DNA of 64,000 nt. Source: Marisa cornuarietis. Taxonomy: Eukaryota; Mollusca; Gastropoda; Architaenioglossa; Ampullariidae. The DNA is taken from positions 983,001 through 1,047,000 of the forward strand of contig SMMW01000511.1 of assembly GCA_004794655.1 (NCBI GenBank), read 5' to 3'. The notes under the pieces were generated by a model that saw nothing but the letters and a program-made list of their open reading frames with translations, was not told where the DNA came from and did not search any database. This document shows positions 13,001-20,880 of the stretch, in pieces. The position numbers and the translations under genes are program-made. Each line of letters starts with the position of its first letter. Position 1 is the stretch's first letter.

Positions 13001-16000
13001 TAAGAAACAGCCATGGGTCACGAACGACATCCTAGACCTCTGTGACCAAAGAAGGGCCTTGAAGAGAAAAAAGAAAAGCAAACCAGAAGCAGCCACCAAA
13101 TACAAAGAAGTGAACTATGCCATTAAGTAAGGGATGAAGGCAGCTAGGGAGAGCTGGATCGAGAATCAGTGCCGGGACATAGAGGATGGAATAGCACGAG
13201 GTGACAGCAAAAAGGCCTATCAACGTCTAAAGACCCTCACTAAGACAGACCAGCAGAAGCTATGTCATCGAAGACAGCAATTGTCACCTCACAGACGGCA
13301 ATGCTGTACTCAACCGATGGACAGAGTACTGCAAGGACCTGTACAACTACCAGCTGAAGACCGACGCAAACATCCTCCAAAACAAACAGACTAGAGACAG
13401 TGAACCTGCAGACCTACCAGTCCTACGGAAAGAAGTCGAAAGAGCTGTACATAGTTTAAAGGGAGGAAAGTCACCAGGCGTTAATTGTGTACCAGCTGAG
13501 CTACTCAAGCAGGGTGGGGAAGCAACTACAAAGGCCCTAACTGTCCTGTGCTGAAGAGTCTGGGAGCGCAAGGAATGGCCCAGAGAATGGACGCAGTCAC
13601 TAATCATACCCCTCCAAAAGAAAGGAAACAGCAAACAGTGCCAGAACTACAGAACCATAAGCCTTATCAGTCACCCAAGCAAAGTCATGCTGAAGGTCAT
13701 ACAGAACCACATCAGAACCACTGCAGATGAGCTGCTAGCAGAACAACAGGCTGGCTTCAGACCACATAGAAGCACAGCTGAGCAGATCTTCAACTGTCGT
13801 CTTCTTATAGAAAAGCATCTTCAGCATCAGCGGGACCTTTACCACAACTTCATTGACTTTAAAAAGGCATTTGACAGAGTCTGGCACGAGGGGCTGTGGC
13901 ATGTGATGCGAAAACTCAACATTAAAGAAGGGCTCGTCCAAGTTGATGAGGCGCTGTATAACAATTCAACGAGTGCAGTACTGCTCAACAACCAAATAGG
14001 AGCACCACAGTAGGGGTACGTCAAGGATATCCCCTATCACCCGTGCTGTTCAATATATTCTTGGAGAAAATCATGCTCGAAGCTTTTCATGACCATCATA
14101 CTTCCATTTCAATCGGTGGAAGACCAATCTGCAACCTACGATTTGCAGATGACATAGCAGGTACGAACAAGGAACTGCAAGGCATCACCAACAAGATTGA
14201 CAGACAGCTCAAACGCATATGGAATGAAGACCAGCACTGAAAAGAGCAAAGCTATGATCAATTGCAAGGGCAAGGCAGAGATCTATATGAACGGGGTACA
14301 GCTCGAAGAGGTAAGCAGCTTCAAGTACTTAGGAGCCACCCTCTCCAAGGACGGCAGCTCCACGCTAGATATCCGCATCAGGATCGCAACACCAACAGCA
14401 GCAATTGCTAGGCTAGATAGGATGTGGCATAGCCACAAGCTATGGTTCACTACCAAGTTAATAAAAATAATATATCAATATCTAAAGTAAATATAGCTAT
14501 ATCTAAAGTGAGATTAAAACGTAAGCCCTTCGAAGGGAAGCAGGAATGTATGCTTGGACTGAGTATTGTCTGTAGGCTTTGTGATTCTAGATCATGTAAG
14601 GTATAACTTTTGACACGTCGGAAATGAAGCCTATATAATATATTTGTATAGAGACTATTTTAGCCATGTAATATGGCTTTTCTGGAGCGACATGATTAAG
14701 TGTGTGAGTAGAACATATCAATAGTATTTGTTAAATTGAGTATCAGGAACGAGTTTGCAAAACTGTACAAATATGACGTATCAGGAGCTCAGCTGTGCAA
14801 GAAAAACTATTAGATAAGTGTTAGCTAAACTGTGGGCTGATGAGTGTTAGAAAAGTGTTTGCTAGATTGTATCAGAAACAACGGCATTGCCAGATGGGCG
14901 ATAGATTGTCAGTACATCATAGCTAAAATGAGATACGGAAGTAGGCAAATGATGTCTGGTGTCACCTCCTGACGGATCACCATCACACCGCCCATTGCAA
15001 TCACCACAACCAGCTCATCCACATCCACCGTCTACATGACAATAAAATCTACTCATCAGACTAGGAAGTAGGGAGGAAAGAGGTTAAGTTCTGTCTTATC
15101 GCCCCGTTAACAGTCCACGCGCTTCTTATCCTTCCTCCCCCGAAAAAATCACTCACAAGAAAACAAAACAAAAACGACAAAAACAAAGAAATAAACAAAC
15201 AAACAACAAACACAAATAACAAAACCCCCAAATCAAGCAAATAAAATAAACGCTAGCAACCTGGACAGGCGGAGGCGAAGATATGTTGGTAGAGGAAGTT
15301 TAGTTCGTCGAAGTCGTTGACGGCGAAGCTGTTACGGTCGGCTGGGGGTGTGGCGATGGCATCCAGTTCCCGTGTGTCCGTCAGTCCCACACCGATGGCG
15401 TAGACGTGGACGCCCTCTGAATGAGCTGCCTGTGCTTCCGGCACGGTGCGCGCGCTGTTGATGTTCGACACGCCATCTGGCGACATAGAAATTACTCAGT
15501 CATCTTTTTTTCCCAGCACCGACTCCAAGAGGAGCAAAAACTAAACATGGATGAGAATTTCGAATGCCAAGATTCAAGATACACTAGTGGTGTTGAGATC
15601 CTATGTATACACAAAATATTAGCTATCTCAGTAAACTTTAATGTTAACTCTATAGTACATAATAGCTAGTATAAACAGTAAACAGTTTTGATTTGACAAA
15701 CACACATTTACATACTTGTATATTATCAATTCAGAGAGTAATTCATACCCACTACTGTACTTATGCATAATTCTTTCTCTCTCTCTCGTGTTTGTTCCCA
15801 AGAGCACATGTTTGATTATTACTCTTTTCATAATGCATTCTGATACAACTGACAGAGCTAGAAGCTGGTAGTGAAACTAACCTGTGATAAGGATGGCAAC
15901 GTTAGGCACGTCTGCTCGGTCCCCCTTAATGGGTGTGAACATCTCAGTCCTCATGATCTTGATGCCATCAGCGGTGTTGGTGCTGCCGATCATGTAGGGG

Positions 16001-18702
16001 ATGCGGTCCACTGCATTCAGGATGTCTCTCTTTGTGCGGTATTCATTCAGTTGGAACTGTACGACAGCCTTTAAATATAGAGGAAGATGAGCGTGAGGTT
16101 TTCATAGGCTGAATCCCGGATTATTTTCTTTGTAAATTATAAGACGTGGATTACGCAAGTGGATTACCAGACAAGGGGATCACCAGAAGTCGATTACACA
16201 TTTGTACGTGTATATATATATATAATGTTTTTAATTTTATTAGGTTAATCGGACAGCTGAGTGGTTATAGCACGCACCAGTGTCCGAGACTTTAGTGAGA
16301 AATTGGTGTTTTAGACCAGTACGCACGCGCGCGTTCCTCACCTCTGTGCTGTAGATGACGATGCCGACGCGCACATTGCCAGAGTCGATGTCGATGTTGG
16401 ACAGGAACTCCTTGACAAACCTCTTAACCTTTTCGAAGTTCACCTCGGTGACGCTGATGGAGGTGTCAATGATGATGACCATGTCGGTTCTGGAGAGGGT
16501 GCATGCTGCCAAATGTCGTCACAGAATTAAGATGTTTTTCTAACTTGTCGTCAGTTGCCGTTAATGGCCTTCTGAGAAAAATTATTGAAAATGCGACACA
16601 AAAGTTTACATGACATGAAGTGTGTATAGTTGTAACCTAGGTATGCGGTAATATATTTTAATCAAAATCAAATTAATACATATTAAGGAAATACCTGGAG
16701 TTGGTGGTGGCTGGTAGCCTGGCATGGCAGAAGACTTAAATGTCAGACCTGGAGATATTCCAGTAAATGGAACTCTTTAGATTTTAAAAATCAGATTTTA
16801 TCATCTTTTCCATTTTAAATGAATCTTCAACAGTATCCATTTCTAAACAACTTAACTTTAAGAGGTTTTTTTTCATTTTGGCAATAATATAAGTATCTAG
16901 TGATTCTGACTCCAAAGTGTTAAAATTATTCGGGGAAAACTAGTAATCTATACCTTGGGAAAAGAGCTTATAACAGAAGAAAGTACCTGGACAAAAGGCA
17001 GAGAACACCTTGTCTCGCAGTGTTCTCAATTCACTAAATTCTTGCACAGCAAAGCGGTTCTCGTCCACAGGTCTGCTGGCGATGCCGTCCAGCTCTGTCG
17101 TGTCCGACAGGCCGATACCGATGGCGTAGATGTGGATGCCTTCGGCTCTGGCCTGTTCGGCTTCAGGGATGGTACGGCGAGTGTTGATGTTGGACACACC
17201 GTCTGTCACCACGATGGCGATGTTCTTCACGTCAGCTCGGTCGCCGTTGGCAGGTGTGAACATTCGGGTCCTCATCGTTTGGAGACCACCGGCCGTGTTG
17301 GTGCTGCCGTGGCGGTAAGGGATGTTCTCGATGGCGACGAAGACTTGCGCCTTGGTCCTGTAGGTTTTGAGCTGGAACTGGACAAAGACCTCAGTGCTGT
17401 AGATGACGACTCCGACTCGAACATTGCCCTTATCGATGTCAGCAATGATGAGAACATCTTTGACGAAGTCCTTCATGAACTGGAAGTTGGGTTCTGTCAC
17501 ACTGGTGGAGGCGTCCAGAACGAACACCAGATCGATCTCTGCCTCGTCACATCCTGTTTTTAACAATTATTTTGTCACAGTCTGTTTACGAGTTACTTGT
17601 TAATCGTGATATCTACAGCAACTGATAAAACGTCGATACGTTTGGTCTCGTGTCCGAATCTACGTCATTAAGCAATGGTAGAGAGAACGAGGATCAAGAA
17701 AGTTGTGCAACAAGAAAAGATTGTCTTTATTGGCTTTACTGCAATTCAATAAGAAATCGCTGACATCCTGAGCACATTGTTCGATAATACTGTGTTGCTG
17801 CTGTTAAAAGTATTAAGGGGTAACATTTTTAGGTGGCTACTCCTTTCTTAAAAGGAACGGATGCATACCTTTTTATGACAGTTCATAAATAGGTGCAAGG
17901 TCATATATTAACAGGAAGAAAATGTACACGTTATATCACAGATTAAAATATATCGAAAGTAAAATATGCAAAGATGATCTGCATCGCTTACTCGAAACAA
18001 ATCCCACATGACAATGTTCATGTAAGTGTTAGCTCACTCGTTTAACCCTACAGTGACGCTCCAACCCATTCGTCTAAGCTTACGGTCTCGCTCCAGCAAT
18101 ACAGCCCACTTGTCTGAGCTTTACTGCTACAGGAGATAACAAAACCCCACAGTACAATTGCCGGCGATGTCTTCTTCAAAGGTTAGTAGGCTCATTAATC
18201 ATTTGAAGCAGACACTCGACAAATGAGAGTTTGAGAGTTCGTTTAGCACCAAAAGCAGTGCATGCTATTTCCTTTTTAAAAAAAAGATCTTGCAGCTGTA
18301 AAACAAATCCCATAATTACATGCGTTAGTAAGTCTTCATTATGGCAAATATTGCAAAGTGAGCAGACGATAACAGTCACCTTTACTGTCGTCAATAATTC
18401 TTTAAATCACGATCTTGCAGTTAGCATCGATAAAGAAAAGAAATTTCACAGTTCCTAAATTATTTGCTCTCTTTTTATTAGCATTCCAAAGCCAATGGTT
18501 TAAATTTAAAAAGGGAATAAAAAGAAGGCAAGAAGAGAGAAAAAAAAAGAAAAACAGAAGGAAGAATGAAAATTAAAGAAGACTTTTTACAAACGATAAA
18601 CCAAATCAGCGAATGAAAAAAAGCATAAATACAGGCAGATTATTCAAACAGAAATTTAACCTTTGGTAGTGGTTGTAGTTGGTTTGCGAGTTGTTGTTGG
18701 TG
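1897..18702 (-). CDS. VWA-array gene or gene part: five von Willebrand A domains with Thr/Pro linkers
   Basis: This is a multi-exon minus-strand locus. 5' to 3' it reads: Thr linker (18661-18702), VWA1 (16987-17553), micro-exon (16695-16718), VWA2 (three exons, 16505-15261), Thr linkers (10926-11090, 9116-9196), VWA3 (8663-7606), linker (6660-6752), VWA4 (6109-4711), EGF (4030-4143), VWA5 (3513-1897). Every module begins and ends in phase 1, so modules can be added or lost without changing frame. VWA arrays of this kind occur in matrilin, collagen VI and other extracellular matrix or plasma adhesion proteins, usually binding ligands through a metal site. No signal peptide or start codon was found inside this span. 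The first linker may be spliced from the EGF exons upstream. The 3' end is uncertain because of an in-frame TAG in VWA5. Confidence 0.8.
3614..3671. repeat. (TG)n microsatellite
   Basis: Uninterrupted TG dinucleotides on the + strand inside the intron between the EGF exon and VWA5. Confidence 0.95.
3962..4012. repeat. (AC)n microsatellite next to a splice donor
   Basis: A run of CA on the + strand, which is a TG/UG run in the minus-strand transcript. It starts about 17 nt after the donor of the EGF exon at 4030-4143. Confidence 0.95.
4030..4143 (-). CDS. classical EGF-like domain exon between VWA4 and VWA5
   Basis: A 114-bp phase 1-1 exon with six cysteines in the usual EGF spacing: [10 protein letters not shown], then a VCING segment, then [12 protein letters not shown]. 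This is the compact EGF type seen in Notch-like and matrix proteins. It differs from the longer MEGF-like repeats at 20-63 kb. The acceptor is a T-rich tract ending gcag and the donor is c|gtaagt. Confidence 0.85.
4305..4505. repeat. SINE-like interspersed repeat in an intron
   Basis: The stretch contains a phrase (ggtgttttacgccaagccag and onward through ctatatcacgg) that I recognise as typical of a short repeat common in gastropod genomes. A shorter related phrase (gagaaattggtgttttagac) lies at about 16298-16317. Boundaries are approximate. Confidence 0.45.
4711..6109 (-). CDS. VWA4 domain, three exons (5953-6109, 5471-5634, 4711-4956)
   Basis: This is a complete VWA fold of 189 codons. The metal-ion-dependent adhesion site looks intact: DSSGS in exon 1, a Thr in YTHT in exon 2 and VTDGES in exon 3. 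Exon 1 begins [11 protein letters not shown] and ends in phase 2; exon 2 begins (S)DSATVNF and ends NGDRP in phase 1; exon 3 begins TVPNLVVIV and ends APLCTG in phase 1. The exon 2 donor is a|gtacgt. Intron positions resemble VWA5 for the first intron but not the second. Confidence 0.88.
6660..6752 (-). CDS. Thr/Pro-rich linker exon before VWA4
   Basis: A 93-bp phase 1-1 exon coding [20 protein letters not shown] and a short tail. Thr/Pro composition of this sort is typical of extended, O-glycosylated stalks. Acceptor ttcag and donor g|gtaag are clear. Confidence 0.75.
6753..7605. other. intron, AT-rich, no feature seen
   Basis: This separates the VWA3 donor (7605) from the linker exon acceptor (6753). 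No exon, repeat array or transposon was recognised. Confidence 0.5.
7606..8663 (-). CDS. VWA3 domain, two exons (8461-8663, 7606-7963), degenerate metal site
   Basis: Exon 1 begins [18 protein letters not shown] and ends NFQDE in phase 0; exon 2 begins [10 protein letters not shown], passes [18 protein letters not shown] and ends KASMESG in phase 1. Together they give 187 codons. The motif DxSxS reads DSSVN and the conserved TDG reads TGN, so two coordinating positions are changed and metal binding is doubtful. Only one intron interrupts the domain, whereas VWA2, 4 and 5 have two and VWA1 none. Splice sites are ctag|gg, gag|gtcaag, cag|gtt and g|gtgag. Confidence 0.85.
9116..9196 (-). CDS. 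Thr/Arg/Pro linker exon before VWA3
   Basis: An 81-bp phase 1-1 exon translating to runs of TTT broken by R and P, ending PRRRP. Acceptor ccgcag and donor g|gtaagg are clear. It is probably an O-glycosylated spacer. Confidence 0.75.
9197..10925. other. long AT-rich intron, no exon recognised
   Basis: About 1.7 kb between two Thr-linker exons. I see short AT-rich filler only. The open frames are short and have no domain signature. Confidence 0.5.
10926..11090 (-). CDS. long Thr-rich linker exon
   Basis: The 55 codons are dominated by Thr with scattered Pro and Arg. Start: ttttgcag|CA. The 3' end is uncertain. The donor a|gtagta gives 10926, and g|gttctt at 10902 also keeps phase 1. The V-rich open frame on the + strand over the same bases is its antisense shadow. 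Confidence 0.65.
11345..11800. repeat. segmental duplicate of 18030-18715
   Basis: The two stretches share long phrases such as acggtctcgctccagcaata and the approach to a Thr-linker exon ending aaag|gttaa. The 11.3-kb copy has lost most of its linker exon. This shows the linker exons spread by local duplication. Confidence 0.8.
11766..11788 (-). pseudogene. decayed copy of the 18661-18702 Thr linker exon
   Basis: The donor side (ACAACTACCAAAG|gttaaa) matches the intact exon, but the 5' part reads caaagcaatt and has no good acceptor. It may be skipped or spliced as a tiny exon. Confidence 0.5.
12147..12300. repeat. short tandem units plus left copy of a direct repeat that flanks LINE B
   Basis: A phrase of about 34-38 bp (cttatgactattagaaaagt) occurs three times. 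It is followed by a stretch ending in gatagattgtcagtacatca. The same ending, about 110 bp long with mismatches, recurs at 14810-14925 on the other side of the LINE. Confidence 0.75.
12296..12411. repeat. 116-bp interspersed repeat, copy 1
   Basis: It begins ggcggtttggtctatgtt and ends tggtgttggatgtat. A copy with a handful of differences lies at 18972-19087. The LINE B sequence starts where the similarity ends. Nature unknown; possibly a short non-autonomous element. Confidence 0.7.
12408..14470 (+). mobile_element. LINE family B, APE endonuclease plus RT, broken
   Basis: The left part codes an APE-type endonuclease: [12 protein letters not shown], then DYILLPR and [15 protein letters not shown]. 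The right part codes the [24 protein letters not shown] and RFADDIAG, then [12 protein letters not shown]. At least four frame changes or stops (near 12660, 13130, 13550 and 14010) break it. The 5' end is truncated, and the 3' end stops at about 14470, before the region that the 59.5-kb copy still has. It sits in the intron between VWA2 and the long linker. Confidence 0.9.
14810..14925. repeat. right copy of the direct repeat flanking LINE B
   Basis: It shares tgttagaaaagtgtt and gatagattgtcagtacatca with 12190-12296. Far longer than a normal LINE target-site duplication. Confidence 0.7.
15261..16505 (-). CDS. VWA2 domain, three exons (16342-16505, 15882-16068, 15261-15476)
   Basis: The metal site is intact: DTSIS in exon 1, a Thr in GSTNT in exon 2 and TDGVSNIN across the exon 2/3 junction. 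Exon 1 ends IVIYSTE in phase 0; exon 2 begins [13 protein letters not shown] and ends VAILIT in phase 1; exon 3 begins DGVSNINSA and ends SACPG in phase 1. Total 567 bp, exactly the length of VWA1, to which it is the closest relative in the window. The two introns are absent from VWA1, so either VWA1 lost them or VWA2 gained them. Confidence 0.9.
16695..16718 (-). CDS. 24-bp micro-exon between VWA1 and VWA2
   Basis: The sequence between tgccag and g|gtattt codes GYQPPPTP in phase 1-1. It links VWA1 (ends CPG) to VWA2 (starts ACTLSRTDM) and is a proline-rich hinge. It is supported by splice sites and phase only. Confidence 0.6.
16987..17553 (-). CDS. VWA1 domain, single intact exon
   Basis: A 567-bp phase 1-1 exon encodes the whole fold of 189 codons: [17 protein letters not shown], then [44 protein letters not shown] and a C-terminal FSAFCPG. 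The metal-site residues DASTS, Thr in STNT and TDG are all present. Acceptor aaaacag and donor g|gtactt. This is the best preserved VWA of the five. The 202-codon open frame on the + strand over the same bases is a shadow. Confidence 0.93.
17554..18030. other. intron, nothing recognised
   Basis: AT-rich sequence without exon-like features before the duplicated block starting at about 18030. Confidence 0.5.
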
Positions 18703-18715
18703 CTGTGGAAAAAGT
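18030..18715. repeat. segmental duplicate of 11345-11800, contains the first linker exon
   Basis: Matches the 11.3-kb block through its length apart from an insertion of AT-rich sequence at about 18400-18600. Confidence 0.8.
18661..18702 (-). CDS. first Thr/Pro linker exon (14 codons)
   Basis: A 42-bp phase 1-1 exon coding [14 protein letters not shown]. Acceptor ttccacag, donor aaag|gttaaa. It would accept the phase-1 end of EGF exon E1 upstream, giving HTA-PTTT. This is the main sequence support for joining the EGF array to the VWA array. Confidence 0.65.
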
Positions 18716-18971
18716 AAAAACATTTGAGCTCATAGAACTAACGAGTTTAACACTAATGACAAACACAGGGGGAAGTAGAGTTTACTGTAACAATAACCTT
18801 TATTCACTGATGGGTTGTGGCCTTACATCACATTTTTAATTTAAATTTCATTGTTTTTATCCCAAGCTTTAAATTATATTTAGAAAAAAGTATATCGTGC
18901 TCTACTGTGCTTCACTATCACGATGAATCTTTAGTCTCTGTGAACTTTAGCCGAGTAGTTCTGACACCTGT

Positions 18972-19087
18972 AGGAGGCGGTTTGGTCTATGTTACAACCA
19001 AACTTAATTTTACGACCATGTTGAATTCATTCCCAACTACGAAGCGACACACCAAGCTATTGTTTCCATGGTGTTGGGTGTATGCTA
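18972..19087. repeat. 116-bp interspersed repeat, copy 2
   Basis: Close copy of 12296-12411, here without an adjoining LINE. Confidence 0.7.
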
Positions 19088-19280
19088 AATCGGGATAACC
19101 AGATCAGCCACCCCACTGTAGAAAAAGACAGGGGTGAGGGCTGGGGTTTAAATAGCGAAAGGCCATTATTCAGCAAATGCCATTGACACCCACAAACCAC
19201 AAAACGCCCCCACTTACCCTCGCTGTAAAAAAAAAGAGAAGACTGCGGTAAAGTTACTAATTTATCCTTGTACAAAACAG

Positions 19281-19427
19281 AAATTTTCAAATCTGCCGGT
19301 CGAACTTTCTACCTCGGGTATTTGCTAGCCATTTTCGAAAATGTGCCTGACGAGGAGTTAAGGCGCGCGTCAGCGTGCCGCCGGCTGCCTCCAATCGATT
19401 GGAGGCTCGAGAGTGATGAGTTAAGAG
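19281..19427 (+). repeat. 147-bp inverted repeat, left arm
   Basis: Its reverse complement is identical base for base to 21673-21819. The arm contains a 20-bp palindrome (gcctccaatcgattggaggc) and a GC-rich core unlike the AT-rich surroundings. Confidence 0.95.
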
Positions 19428-19869
19428 CAAAGTTGGCATTCCAGTTCCAAATACATATAATAAATGTATCAATAATGTAATGTCGCTGATGCTCTGATTC
19501 ATTAAAGTTTTTGTAAATATACATCTTTTGGTGAAGCACAAATATATATATATATATATGGACGTTTCTAGTGTAGCACACATCAGCACTCATGCAAGTA
19601 TATGGTCAGATGTAGATATAATAATACATAAAGTAATATCATTACTACATGTTTAGCGTTTGAGGCCCCACAATGAATTAGAACTAGTTAAATATATTAA
19701 TATTGCTGATAGAGTTTCTGCTGTTGTTGATATTGGAAGGGAAAATACTTTCGCCTTGAGGAGATTTCGCACTGTTAGGGAAATGGATCTTGGGGCCACA
19801 GGGTTATGGGGATGACGAGTGGGAGAAGGGAGGGAGGATGTTGAAGGTGTGGGAAGAGGGTCGCCGCAG

Positions 19870-20170
19870 GTGTTGTATATTTCCCCTTAGACTTTAGAAA
19901 GGCTTACAACAAAGTCTGCCATGAAGGGCTATGGCCTGTGATGTGAAAATTTCACATCAAAGAGATACATCAAAGAGAGTCTCGTCCAAGACCTCGAAGC
20001 ACTGTATAAGAGCTCAACTTAATAACTGAATTGAGTGCCCCTATCGCGTGTACTGTTCAACATTTTCATGGAGAACATCTTGAGTGAACTTCTTCACGAC
20101 CATGACACTTCTCTTTTATCCGTGGAAGGGCTATTTGCAATTTACGCTTTCACATCTTTTTAACTTAGGA
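19870..20170 (+). mobile_element. LINE family B relic (RT core)
   Basis: Broken similarity to the 12.4-kb copy: LDFRKAYNKVCHEGLW, then a CtgTTCAACaTTtTC block near 20055. Several frame breaks. No catalytic FADD survives. Confidence 0.7.
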
Positions 20171-20742
20171 AAGGCCGCCACATGTTACTGTTTCGAGTTA
20201 AGTTCAGAAGAGTTATATTTTTATGGAACACAGGTTTTTAGATTGATTTTAATTTACCCTTTATTTTTTTCGTCTCCACTATTACAAGTTGCAAAGGATT
20301 AATGCCACAATGGTTTTAGTAATTTTATTAATTCTTGAAAGACTTGATTAGTATAATTATCTCTTCGCTGGTTGTATAGTTTTAGTCAGTCAAAATGCCG
20401 CTAATTAGGTTAATTTTTAGTTATTTTTTTTTATAAAAGCACCACTTTGCTATTATAGCTGCTTTGATATCAATAAGAATAACTCCAATGTATTGAAAGA
20501 AGGCGCATTTGCTGTTCTGTCCACACTTTACCTTGCCTTCTCCTTTTCTCGTCTTTGATGATGCTGATGCTGATGCTGCTGATGATAAATAAATTGGTAC
20601 TTTCCACTTCTACTGTCTGAAATCCCAAGCACAAGCATTCTACAGTATACATTTACTACATTTACCTCTCAACTTTATATAATTAAAATCAACTGATCAG
20701 CTAATTACATAAAAAGTGTAACCTCAATATACAAGCTATTAC
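20171..20742. other. AT-rich intron, no feature seen
   Basis: Nothing recognisable apart from a short gat/gct imperfect triplet run near 20560-20585. Confidence 0.4.
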
Positions 20743-20880
20743 CTGTGTGACATCTGTCTCCAGTATAACCTGGCCCACACCTACCAGTACACTTCCCACT
20801 GATGTGGTCACACGTGGTGTTGTCTTTACAATAACCACACGTTGAGTTGCAGTCTTCACCATACCTTCCACCTCCACATG
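20743..20880 (-). CDS. EGF-like exon E1
   Basis: 138 bp, phase 1-1. CGGGRYGEDCNSTCGYC, then CDHISGKC and CGPGYTGDRCHT. Last recognised EGF exon of the array. It is close to E2 and lies between the two arms of the perfect inverted repeat. Confidence 0.87.

Noticed and set aside
16245..16345. SINE beside VWA2 exon 1
   Set aside because: A few tRNA-like words (gctgagtggttatagcacgc) and a phrase shared with 4.3 kb are visible, but too little to define an element.
16955..17563. 202-codon open frame on the + strand
   Set aside because: It is the exact antisense of VWA1, which has intact splice sites, motifs and phase on the minus strand.
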